This document shows positions 1 to 10,900 of a DNA stretch of 13,287 nucleotides, piece by piece. Within the stretch, counting starts at the first letter, position 1, and every line of letters begins with the position of its first letter. The DNA comes from CAYYNP01 sp964472545 (GTDB lineage: Bacteria > Planctomycetota > Planctomycetia > Pirellulales > Thermoguttaceae), in contig CAYYNP010000280.1 of NCBI GenBank assembly GCA_964472545.1, positions 1 to 13,287 on the forward strand. The letters run 5' to 3'. Both the position numbers and the translations under genes were made by a program. The notes under the pieces were generated by a model. That model was not told the DNA's origin. It ran no database searches and saw only the letters and a list, made by a program, of their open reading frames with translations.

Positions 1-1998
1 GATCGAGTGGCCGTCGGAAACCGCCAGCCGGACCAGATACGAACCGGCTTGGAAGCTGTGCGGTGTCCAGGTGAGCGTGCCCGATGGGCGATCCAACCGG
101 GCACCAAAGGGCAGATTGGCCGCGGAGTAGGTCAGTGGGTCGTCCTCGGGATCTACGGCCGAGAGCGACGCGCTGAGCGTCTCCAACTCGTCGACCGCCA
201 GCGCGCCGACCGGCAGCAGCAGCGGGGCTTCGTTGACGGCGCGGACGGCGATCGTGATCTGTTCGGAGTCGGCCAGTACGTCGGCCTCGACGCCGTTTCC
301 GCTGTCGCGAACTTGCAGCGTCACGGCGTGCTCGCCGGCATCGGCCGCGGTAGGGGTCCAGCGGAATTCGGCCACGCCGTAGATGCCCGTCGGCTCGAAC
401 GTCGCTCCAACAGGCACTCCGGCCGCCTCGAATACCAGCGGGTCCTCGTCCGCATCGGCCACACGGACGTTGAACACCAGCGGCTCGTCGAACACGGCCA
501 CCTTGTTGCCCACCGGACGCAGTACGGGCGGGGCATTGTCGGCCAGGGACGTGAGGATGAAGCTCGCCTCGCCGGTGAGCACGGCCGTGGGGTCGCCGCC
601 GCCGTCGTCGGTGGCCACCACGGTGATCGGGTAGTTGCCGCGTTGTGCGAGGCCTGGCGCGGCGTGGATCGTGGCCCGGCCGTCGCCGTGGTCGGTCAGC
701 GTGGCGAACGGCGGCAGCCCGACCGCACTCAGCACCGGCACGCTGCCGTCGGGATCGCCGGCCGTAACGATCACGTTGATCGAATCGCCGACGTCGACCA
801 CTTGGTTCTCGATCGCCTCGACGACCGGCTCGGCGTTGGCGTCGCGGACCTCGATCCGCACGGTGATCGAATCGCTGGTCGCCGTACCCGTGCCGTCGCC
901 GTCGTCGGTCACGGTGAAGTCGACGTCGTAGATGCCTGCCTGATCGTAGCCGGGCGTCCAGCGGAGCGTTTGGGCCTCGGGACTGAAGCGGGCTCCTGCG
1001 GGCAACTCGGAGTGCTCCCAGGTCAGCATCGGCAGCAACAGCGAGGCATCCATGCTGCCGTCGGGCAGCATCACCCCCACGCCGCCGGGGTTGTCCAAAT
1101 CGACGGCCGTGATCGTGGCCGCCAGCGATTGGCCCTCGTAGACCGAGCGGTAATCGACCTTCTCGAACTCGACCGGCCCGTTGACGTTGAGCACTTCGAC
1201 GGTCATCGAGCGAGCGGTTTCGTCCTGGCCGTCATCGGCGATAAAGCGGATCTCGTGCGTGCCGTGCTGGTCGTATTCGGGCGTCCAACGGAACAGCCCG
1301 CTTTCGGGCCGCAACACGGCGCCCGGCGGCAACCCTTCGGTGGAGAATGTGATCGGATCGCCGTCGACGTCGGACGCCACCAATGAGAATTCCAGCGTGT
1401 CGTTCTCGCCGATCGTGCGATCGACCGGCCGGTCCAACTGCGGCGGCTGGTTGACGTTGCCGACGACGATCTCGAACGACTGCGATACGCGGGCCACCCC
1501 GTCGCCGACGAAGACCGTCACGTTCGGGTAGCGCCCGGCCGAAAGCCCGTCGGTCGCCCAACGAAGCGTTCGCCCCGGCACGTCGAACGTGGCCCCCGGC
1601 GGTAGATTGTCGGCCCAATAGATCAACGGGTCGCCGTCGGCGTCGGTGGCCGAAACGGGAATCTCGACCCACTGGCCTTCGGCCACGTCGACGTTCGCGA
1701 TTGGCGGCAGCACGGGCGGCGTGTTTGCCCCGATGACGCTGACCGTCCACGACTGGCCGTCGTATCCGCCCCGTTCGTCGTACGCCCGCACGGTGAACTC
1801 GGTCGTGGCCGCAGCGTCGGCCGTGGGCGTCCAATCGAGCAGACCGGTATCGCCGTTGAGCAGAGCATCGGCCGGACCGTCGATTAGCACATAGGAAAGG
1901 CCCGTACCGTCGGGATCGTCGGCCGCCACCTGATACGCGTACGCCTGGCCAACTTCCGCCGCGTCCGCCGGCGCCGAAGCGATCGTCGGCAGCACGTT
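1..1998 (-). repeat. Array of seven putative-Ig (He_PIG/cadherin-like) repeats, last one cut (window residues 3764-4429)
   Basis: Repeats lie at 1723-1998, 1453-1722, 1183-1452, 838-1182, 538-837, 235-537 and 1-234 (truncated by the window edge). The shared pattern is 'N-x-P-P-V/L' at the join, 'V-x-E/D-x-x-x-L-x-x-x-V-x-A-x-D-x-D-G-D-P-L/I', 'L-P-x-G-A-x-F/L', 'G-x-L/F-x-W-T-P', 'G-x-Y/H-x-V/I-x-V/F-x-x-x-D' and a closing strand. Examples are LPPGATFDVPGRTLRWATDG and LPPGAVLRPESGLFRWTPEY. This is the putative Ig (He_PIG) family, related to bacterial cadherin-like domains. The conserved D-x-D-G-D-P and the joining N-x-x-P positions are compatible with calcium at domain junctions; this is known for cadherin-like folds and only inferred here. 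Repeat 4 is longer (115 residues), owing to an insertion. The array probably continues past position 1. Confidence 0.88.
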
Positions 1999-4900
1999 CG
2001 GCTCGACGCCGCCGATTAGCCGGACACCCAAGTCGAACGTGGTTCTGCCCGGTGTCAACACGGTCACGGTACGCGTTAGCGTCGACGCGCCGGGGGCCAA
2101 CTCGTCCTGGCCGTCCGTCAGCAGGTCGAGCATCTCGTGGCCGGAGTCCGTAACGCCGTCGCCGCCACTGAACGTGATGCCTTCGCCGAGCCCCTCGAAG
2201 ATCAGGTGCAGCGGCGCCAGCACGCGATACGTGGCGGAATTCGTGACCGTCACGTCGAACGACAGTTCGCCGCTGCTGCGGTCGAAGCGGGTGTTCGTAA
2301 ACTGCGGCGGAATCCGGTCGGTCAGATCGGCCGCCACGGAGAACTCCGTGGTGAAGGCCGCTTCCATGCCGGCGCCCGTCTCACTTTCGACCTGCGCCAG
2401 GACGCTCAGCCGATAGTCGTCCGGCAACAACGGCTCGAAGGAGAGCGTCACGCTGCGGCTCGTCGGATTGTAGGTGGCCGCCGCAATGTCGATCTGCCGG
2501 TTAGAAGCGACGTGAGTTAACGTGTAGTTCTGGGGATTGATCGCCGAACCGGCCGTCTCAGAACCGTCGTGGCGCATGGCTGCGTCGAAGGTAATCTGGG
2601 CCGAGGCCACCGCCGCCGCCAGACCGCCGTCGGCAGCCGGCGACACCGCCAGCACGTTCGGCGGCATGATCGGCTGGAGTACGTCGACCTGATCGGCCGC
2701 GGCCACGTAGAGCCGGCCGTCGGGCCCCACGTGCATGAACTCGACGCGTCCGCCGCCGATGGCCAACTCGGCGGTCTTCATTGAGACCGTATCGACCAAC
2801 GTCAACGAAGCCCCGCCGGCGTGGCTGATGAACATCAGGTTTTCCAGCAGCGTGTCGGGCCGCCCGAAGGCGATCGCCGTGGCCGGTCCTTCCAACGCGA
2901 AGACGACCTCCGCCCCGCCTACCCGATTGAACCGCACCACGCGGCCGTCTTCCGGCCAGGTCGTGCCCCAGAGGGTGCCGTCGGGAGCAACGGCCAGGCC
3001 GTGGACCCGGGTGGCGCTGAAGCTGCGGAACCGGCGGCTCTGGGTATTGAAGATCTGCACGCCGGACGCCGTGGAGACGTAGACGTCGGCCGAATCGGGT
3101 ACGACGGCCAGGCCCAGCGCCACGCTCTCGCCGTATCGTTCGACGATCTGGCCGCTCTGCGGATCGAGTTGCACCAGCGGCCCGCCGCCGGTGGTGGCCC
3201 AGAGCAGTCCGGCGGAGTCGAAGGCCATGTCGTAGATCGGCTCGTCGAGCTTGGCCAACGGTCCGTCCGTGATCGTCACGCCCGCCTCGCCGCCGGCGGG
3301 GCCAAATCGCCAGAGGCTGTTGCGGCCCGTCCCGCCGCTGAGCAGCACCGATTGCCCGTCGGGCGAGAAGGCCATGCCGATCGCTCCGATACCGGCCCCG
3401 GAAGTCGGCACGTTGCGAGCGAACGACGTGGCGGCAAACGGTTCGTAGACCGTCGCGTAGCTCGACGGATACGTCGCCGACTGATCGACCGGCACTTGCA
3501 GCAGCGCCTGGAGGAACAGCGGATTGGTCGTCGGCTCGTCGGGCAATTCGACGATCGTCAGTTCGGCCGCGACCGTTTGCGTCTCCGACGGCAGCGTGCC
3601 CAGATTGATCGCCGGGCCGTACGTCGGCAAGAGCACGCCATCGGGTGCGGGTTCGACGTTGCCGGCGTTGTCGGCGGCGCGGACGACGAACTCGAGGCTG
3701 CTGCCCGGCGCGGCCTGATGGACCAGGGCCGTGTCGGTCGTGTGCGGCTCGATCACCGAAAAGGCCCCGCCGTCGATTGCGGCATAGACCGTGTAGTCCA
3801 TTACGCCGGAACCGACCGCGTCGTCTTCTGCGCTCCACTCGATGCTGTATGCGTCGTTGCCGAGCGACTGCACCGTGAACGTCGTTGTCGGCGGCGTGCC
3901 GTCGACCGTGTTCAGCACGGCGTTGGTGTCCAGCGGGGCGTCGGAGCCGTAGAACGCCCGGGCGGAGGCTTCGAGTTCGGTGCCGGTCTCGGTGCCGGGC
4001 TTGGCTTCGATGGTGTAGCTGACCGTGCCGTGTTCGGTCAGGTCGACGTTCGGGAAGAGCAGCCCGAAATCGGCGTCGGCCATTTCCAGCCCGGTCAACG
4101 GATCGATGGCCGTCAGCCGCCAGGTGGCCGTTTCGGTGAGTACGTCGACACCGGCCACTACTCGCAGGACGATCCCCCGCTCTTCGATCAGATCAAAGTC
4201 GCCGACGAACGCGCCTCGCTCCTCGGGAATATGGACCAGCACGTCGCCGAGGCGGACGTCGCCGAGGCGGAACGAGCGGACGTCGAGGTCCTCGTCGAGT
4301 TGCTGGAGGATGCGGATCTGCGAGATGGGCCCTTCGGCGTCGGCCGGATTCTCGAAGCGGATCGTGTAAGGCAACGGCGTATCGACCGGCACAAAACCGG
4401 CCGTGTCGAATCCGTTCGGGCCGATCATCTCGACCGCCTCGCTGCGGTTGCCGGCCAGCCCGAAGAAGTCGTCCAGGTCGACCGCGGCGGCCGTCTGCTT
4501 GGGGATCCATTCCTCTTCACCCACGTGAATCGTGTAAGCGGCGTAGTGCGTCGGATGCGTGAGCCCCAGATCGAACTGCTCGGGATCGGGAGCCGCGTGG
4601 GCGCCGTACTCGTCCGGATCGTGGCCGTACCACGAGCGGACCTGTTCGAAGAATGCTGCCAGGTCGCCCCCGCCGATGATCTCCTCGCGGGGATTGGCGG
4701 CCGTCGTGCCGTTCTGCCCGCCGTCGATCAACAGCCCGGCGGTGATCACCGACATCAGGCCGGCAAACACCGGCAGCCGGCGGATTGTCGGAGGCTCGTC
4801 TTCGGGCCGCAACAACCCGGCGTCGGTCAGCGAGGCAAGGTAGAGATCGGCCCAGGTGGTTTCGTCGGCCGCCGCCACGACCAGCGCCGCCGGGGCCTCG

Positions 4901-7900
4901 TCGTCGGCGATGATCCGCTGACGCATGTCTTCGGCCTGCGCACGCTGGTAGTCGACGTACTCCTCGGCCGTCATCGGCGTGGCGGAAGCCTGGATGTGGA
5001 AATCGAAGGCCAGATTGCCGATCTCGAATTCATCGAAATCTTCGAGATATTCCGGGTTCTCCTCCAACAACCGACGCAACTCGGCGTAGACGTCGATCGT
5101 GAACGAAAGGCCCGCAAAACCTCCGTTGATCAGGTCGTAGGTGAAGCCGGGGGCCATCAACTCGCCGTCGATGTTGACGATCGAATCGAGCCCGGCCCAG
5201 GGCACGTCGTCGATCTCCGGCTCGCCGCGCAGATTGGTGCGGAAGGTCAGCAGCGGGCCGGGGATGATTTCCTCGTGCGGGTTCGGCAGATTGGGCAGGC
5301 CGAACTCGAAGTGGACGTACGGCATATCGACGTTGGTCAGGCTGTGCAGCCCGAAGCCGTAGAAGCCGACCTCGCCGAGCGCCAACTGCGACGGCCCGCC
5401 GAGCCCCACCGTGACGTCGTACGGCTGGGCCTCTTCGATCTGATAGCGATAGGGCACGATGGCCGTTTCACCGTCGGGGTTGATCAGCTTTAGGTCGTAG
5501 AGCCCCAGCGGCGCGCCGCGCAGGTCGAACACGGCCCGAATTCGCGTGGCGTCGATGATCTCGTAGTTGACCGGCGCGAATTCGCCGATCTCCGGCCGTA
5601 CGAGCTTGAGGATGGCCGCCGGGTCGAACCGCGCGCCGCGGACGTCGAGCGTCACGTAGCGCCCGTCGCCGCCCGACTCGCGGCTGAGGCCCGTCACCGC
5701 AAACGGCAGCAGCCGGGCGGAAAGTTGGATCGGGTTGTCGGACGGGCTGGAGGTGCCGCGCAGTAGGATGTAATAGTAGCCCTCGGAAGTCTCCGGCACG
5801 ATCGCCGTCTGGTCGGCGAACAGGTGGCCCTCGTAGGCGGCGTCGTAATGGATCGAGCCGGGCAGATCTTCGTAGCGAACATACAGTTCGTTGGCCGCCG
5901 CCTGCGATTGGCTGGTAAGGCTGATTTCGAGCGTTTCATGGGCGGGGGCCCAAATGCGATAGAGCAATTCTTCGTCGGTCGAGAGGTTGTCGTCGGCCGG
6001 GATCTCGAATTCGAGCGTCTTGACGCTGACCTCCATCGACTCTGCCGACGTGGCCGCGTTGTTGAGGTTCTCCGGGCCTTCGTAGACGTCGTCGAAGATG
6101 TCCGTCCGCACGATGATTCGGTAGCTGTCCGGCAGCGACGTGGGCAGCGCGGCGATCAGTTCCGCCTCATAGTCCTCGCCGGGCCGTACCGTCTTCAAAC
6201 CTAGCTTCAAGTCGCCCTGTTGCACGCGGCCGATCAACCGGTCGCCGAGGTCCCAGACGGCGTCGGCCGAGAGGTAGACCGCGTCGTCCCACAGCCCGGT
6301 GATCGTCTCGGTGCTGGTGTTGGCCACGGTGAAGCCGACGGTGGCCGTATCGCCGGAGTAGGCGTCCTCCGGCACGTCGATCGTGGTGACCTGCAAGTCG
6401 GCCGGCGGCGGCAGTTCGATCAGCATTTGCACCGGGCTGGCGGTGGCGTTGTTGGCCTCGGCCCCGCCCTCGAAGACCGCGCCCCGCGGCCGGCTGCGGC
6501 TGGAAGCGTCGGTGAGCACGAAGACGTAATACGCCCCGGTCAGCCCTCGCGGCAGGCTCCAGGAGCGGGTTTCGCTGTAACTCTCGCCGACGGCCAGCGC
6601 CCCGATGTGCCCCACGCCGCCCACGTAGTGATCGCTGCGGACGTCGAGGTACTGGTCGCGCGAGAGATAGACGTAGTCGGTCCAACGGTTCTGCCGGTCG
6701 GGTACGTCGCCGGCACCGCCGTTGGTGACTTCGTACGAGAAGGAGAACCCGCGGCCGACGACCGCGTGCGTATCGGCCGTCACGTCGGTCACCTGCAGGT
6801 CGGGCGACTCGACCAGCGTCACGTCCAGCGGCGAGGCCGTGATGTCGTTATTCTCGTCGCGGAATTCGTGTACGTAGCCCATCAGGTTCCCGGCCAGGCG
6901 AATCCGCGGGCCGCCGTCGGTGCGGGGATACGGAGGCGAGTCGTACCGTCCGGCGGGCGTGACGTCGTAAGGTGAATCGACGTAGATCAGGATGTAGAAG
7001 TCGCCCTGGATATCGTCCGGCAGGCGGACCTCCGTGTCGATCGAATACTGCCCGTCGGGGGCCACGGCGCCGTCGTGGCGGTAGACGCCCAGCAGTTTGT
7101 CGTGCACGTCCAACGAAGCGTCTTGCGAGATGAACACTCGGTCGTACCAGGTATCGACGCGCGTCTCGCGTGTGCCTTGGTTGGTCACCGTCCATTGGAT
7201 CGGCAACACCGCCCCGGAGAAGGCCGCGTCGGCGATCTGCAACTCGGTGACGGCCAGGTCCGGCTCGCGATAGGTGACCTCGAACATTTCGCTTCGATGG
7301 TTGTTGAGTTTCTCGCCGTCTTCCCAGACCCGCTCGCGCAGCCGCTTGGGCCAATCGGGGAACTCGCCCCGGCCGACGGTGTCGATCGTGGCCCAACGGA
7401 ATTCGATCTCCGGATCGCGGTCGGTGAAGACGTGGACGTACTTGCGGCCCTCGTAGCCGGCCGGCAAGTTCAGCGTGGCCGTGGCCTGGTAGCTCTCGCC
7501 GGGCCCCAGCGGCTGTTGGTTGTCGTGGACCACGATGCCCAGGCGGGCGGATCGGAGGTAGATGAACTCCGGGTCGGGCGAGACATAGATATGGTCGCGC
7601 CAACGCTCGGTGCCTTCCCACGTGGTGCCGCCGGTGTTGGTCACGGTCCAGGTGATCTCGGTCGGTTCACCGGAAAAGGCCTCGGCCGGCAGTTCGATAT
7701 TGCTGACCATCAGGTCCGGCGGAGCCGGAATCACCGCTGCGGCTTCGGCCGCCTGGTTGTTCTCCACGAACGGCCCCTCGAAGACCTTGGCGGATTGCGT
7801 ATCGGGGCCGACGAGGATTTCGGTGATCTGGCGGCGCGAGAGGCTCTTCAGATCGCCGTACGAGACCGAGAGCAACGGCCCGCCGAGCGCCGCCTCCGCC

Positions 7901-10900
7901 CGATCGATGATCGCCTGGACTTCGGCCAGCAGAAACTCCTCTTCGGTCAACAGCAGCTTCGGATCGACGTTCGTCTCGACGATGATGTAGGAGCCTTCGG
8001 CCGTGGGCGGCATGGTGAAGGTAAACTCTTCGGTGTAGCTGGAACCCGGCTCGAGCGTGCCGTAGTGGGGTACGCCGAAGACCAACTGTTGCCGGCCGGC
8101 GCCGTCGTGCAGCAGCGGGTCGGTCGAGACGTAGATTGCGTCGCCCCATTGATCGCGGTCGGTAACGTTGGTGCCGTTGTTGGCCACGGTCCAGGAGACG
8201 GTCACCTGCTCACCGGCGGCGATCGGCCCTTCGTCGGGCGCGACGACGTCAACGTCCATCACCTCCAAGTCGGCCGGCGGCGTGTAGAGCACCGACAGCG
8301 GCGTGGCCTTGAAGTTGCTGCCTTCGAGGTCGTCCGGGGCGTCGGGATTGACGTTCACGTCGAACGACTCCTCGAAGACCCCGTTGTTGGCGTCAGCCCA
8401 TACGGTCAGGTAGTACTCGCCGGAAATGTGGGCCGGCAGGTGCACGGTGACGTCGTTGGTGTAGAACTCGCCCACTTCCAGCGGCCCGCTGTGGCCGAAG
8501 GTCCCCAAGCGAATGTCACCCCGCATCGGCTGCGGACGGTCTTTGCCGAGGGTCAGCCAGACGGTATCCGACCAGTGGCCGGGGTAGGTGATGCCGGCGC
8601 CGAGGTTGCTCACCTTGTAGTGCACCACGATATTGCTGTCGTCGAAGGCGTCGATCGGGCCGCTGACCTCCGAGACGACCAGGTCCGGCGGCGGCACCGT
8701 GACCGCATCGACGGCGATCGGCCGCGATAGTTCGTTGTTCTGTTCATTCTCGAACGGATACTCGTCGACTTGCCCTCGGGCGTCCGCTCGGACCATAATC
8801 GCAAAGTTGCCGGCCGCGCCGTCGGGGATGCGGAACGTGGCGGTGGTGACGTACGACTCGCCGGTGGCCAAGGCGCTGCCGTTCTCCAGCAGGCCTAGCG
8901 AGTAGGCGCTGTTGCCGACCATCAGATAGACGCCGTCGTTCCAGCGGGAGCCGCCGGTGGGCGTGGGGGCGCCGAAGTTGGTCACCGTGAACTCCACGTC
9001 GATCACGCCGCCGCGCAGGGCCGTGGGCGGAATCAACAGCGACGTGACCTGCAAGTCGGGCCGCGGCGTGGCCGAGATCGTGATCCCTTCGGTGGCGCCG
9101 AGCAGGTTGTTGAACTGCGACGTCTCGACGATCGCGTCGTGTACGTCCGTCTCGGCGTAAAAGCGGAAGACATCGTCGACGTGCAACGGCATGCCGAAGT
9201 GCTCGGTCCGCGAGTAGCTCTTGCCGGCTTCGAGCACTTGGGTGTAGGCAAACCGCCCCAACTCGATCGCACTTGCCATCTGCCCGCCGGGCGCCAGGTA
9301 GAGCACGTCGGTCCAAGGGTCGGTTATGTCCTCCGGCCCGTTGTTGCGAACGGCCCACGTTACGTCGAGCCCGTCGCCGTCGGCCGCGGTGGTGGGGCCG
9401 GAAACGGCGATCACCTCCAGGTCGACCGGCGGCGGAGGCAGGTAGGTCACTTCGATCGCGTCGGACCGCAGCGTATTGTCGGCGTCGCTGCCGTAGATGA
9501 ACTCGTAGACCGCTCGATTGCTGGTGGTGACGAAGACGAAATACGTCCCGTCGGCGTCTTCCGGCAGCGTGACGTCGACGCTGCGGGTGTAGACGTCGTC
9601 GGTGCCCAGGGAGCCGACGTGGCTGAATCGGCCCAAAACGGTCGCTTCCGTTGCACCGGTCGGTTGGGGACTGATCCACACGACGTCGTCCCACTGAACC
9701 CGGTCGGTGATGCCGATGCCGCGGTTGGAGACCGAATAAGTGACCGAAAGCGGCTGCCCGCTGGTCCCGGTCGGATCGGGCACAACCGTATCGACCTGCA
9801 GGTCGGCGTAGGGGATGGGAGTCACATCGACGACGTGGTCCGGTGAGGCCACATTGGGCCCGGGGCCGTTGTGTTCGTAAACGGCGTCGGCGGCGTCGGT
9901 GTGAACGAACAGCGTGAACCGGCCCTCAAACGCCGGCGGCAGCGGGATGATCTCCTGACGCGTGTATTCGGTGCCCACGGGCATCAGGCCGGCATGCCCG
10001 AACTCTCCCACCACCGTGTCGCCCGGGTCGAGCACGTCGTCGCGCGAGAGCACGACGCGATCCACCCAGGTGTCGACCGTGCCCGCGCCCGTGCCCTGGT
10101 TGCTTACGTGCCAGGAAACGGTCAGGTCGACCGGATCGCCGATCAGCAACTCCTGCGCCGTAACGTTGTCCACCACCAGGTCGGCGTACGGGGCCAGCGA
10201 GATGGTCAGCGGCTGCGATGCGGCCACGTTGTCGTCTTCATCGCCGACTTCCTCGACCGCGTCGGCCGTATCGGTCTTGATGAGTACGTAGAACGTGCCG
10301 CTAAGCCCGTCGGGCAGCACGACGTCGAGTTCGCCCGGTGCAACGGCGTCGATCGCCAGCGGACCGTCGTGCGCCAGTTCGCCCAGCAGCACGTCATCGA
10401 CGGAGAAGGTCGGGTTGGCCGACAGATAGATGGCGTCGGTCCACCCACCGAACACGTCACTGCTGCCCTGGTTCTCCACGTGCCACCCAAGCGTAATCTG
10501 CGAACCCGACTCGGCGGCCGTCTCGGTGGCCACGTTCTGCGGCACCAGATTCGGATGCACCAGCCGCGTCGGCGTTGCTGCGGCCGTGGTGTTGTTCTGT
10601 TCGGCGTTGCGCTCGAATACCTGGCCGTAGGTGTCGGTTCGGGCGACCAGGTAGTAGTCGCCGTCGTCCCACACCGGCAGCGTGACCGTTTCGCTGCGCG
10701 GGTAGAAGCCGCCGGAGGCCAGATCGTCGGTTCGGGTGCCCGAGAAAAGCAACTGGGCGCCGCTGAGGTCGCCGTCGGCGTGCGGCGTGAGATAGATCCG
10801 ATCGTTCCACGGCCCGGCGGCCACCGCGCCGCCGTCGTTGATCACGGTCCAATCAAGCTGCACCTGCGAGCCGGCGGCGGCCTCGGGCAACTCGGCCATT

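Noticed and set aside
7..1386. Plus-strand open frame of 459 codons
   Set aside because: Antisense mirror of the putative-Ig array; its stop at 1384-1386 is a TCA serine codon of the real gene.
2558..3838. Minus-strand open frame of 426 codons
   Set aside because: It is in a different register from the continuous frame. Its product is low-complexity Arg/Gly/Ala, whereas the continuous frame here encodes a propeller and an FN3-like domain.
4243..4272. Two adjacent 15-base near-identical units encoding 'RLGDV' twice
   Set aside because: It looks like a slippage duplication, but the family pattern itself has two LGD/GD positions at this spacing, so it fits normal domain sequence and is only two units long.
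2821..5493. Plus-strand open frame of 890 codons
   Set aside because: It is the exact antisense register of the minus-strand gene. Its stops occur only where the real gene uses TTA, CTA or TCA, which I counted 17 times in 4,429 codons. The product is Arg/Gly/His-rich without domains, while the opposite strand gives clear CARDB-linked domains, TIG, GPNGF domain, FN3 and propeller.
6871..7959. Frameshift or assembly error as cause of the long CARDB repeats 10-12
   Set aside because: The same reading register continues on both sides of each insertion and the domain motifs resume in frame, so these are in-frame insertions, not sequence errors.
7075..8730. Plus-strand open frame of 551 codons
   Set aside because: Antisense mirror of CARDB repeats 9-12; an artefact of high GC and rare TTA/CTA/TCA use.
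8744..9694. Minus-strand open frame of 316 codons
   Set aside because: Out of register with the continuous frame, Arg-rich without domains, and lies across CARDB repeats 6-8.
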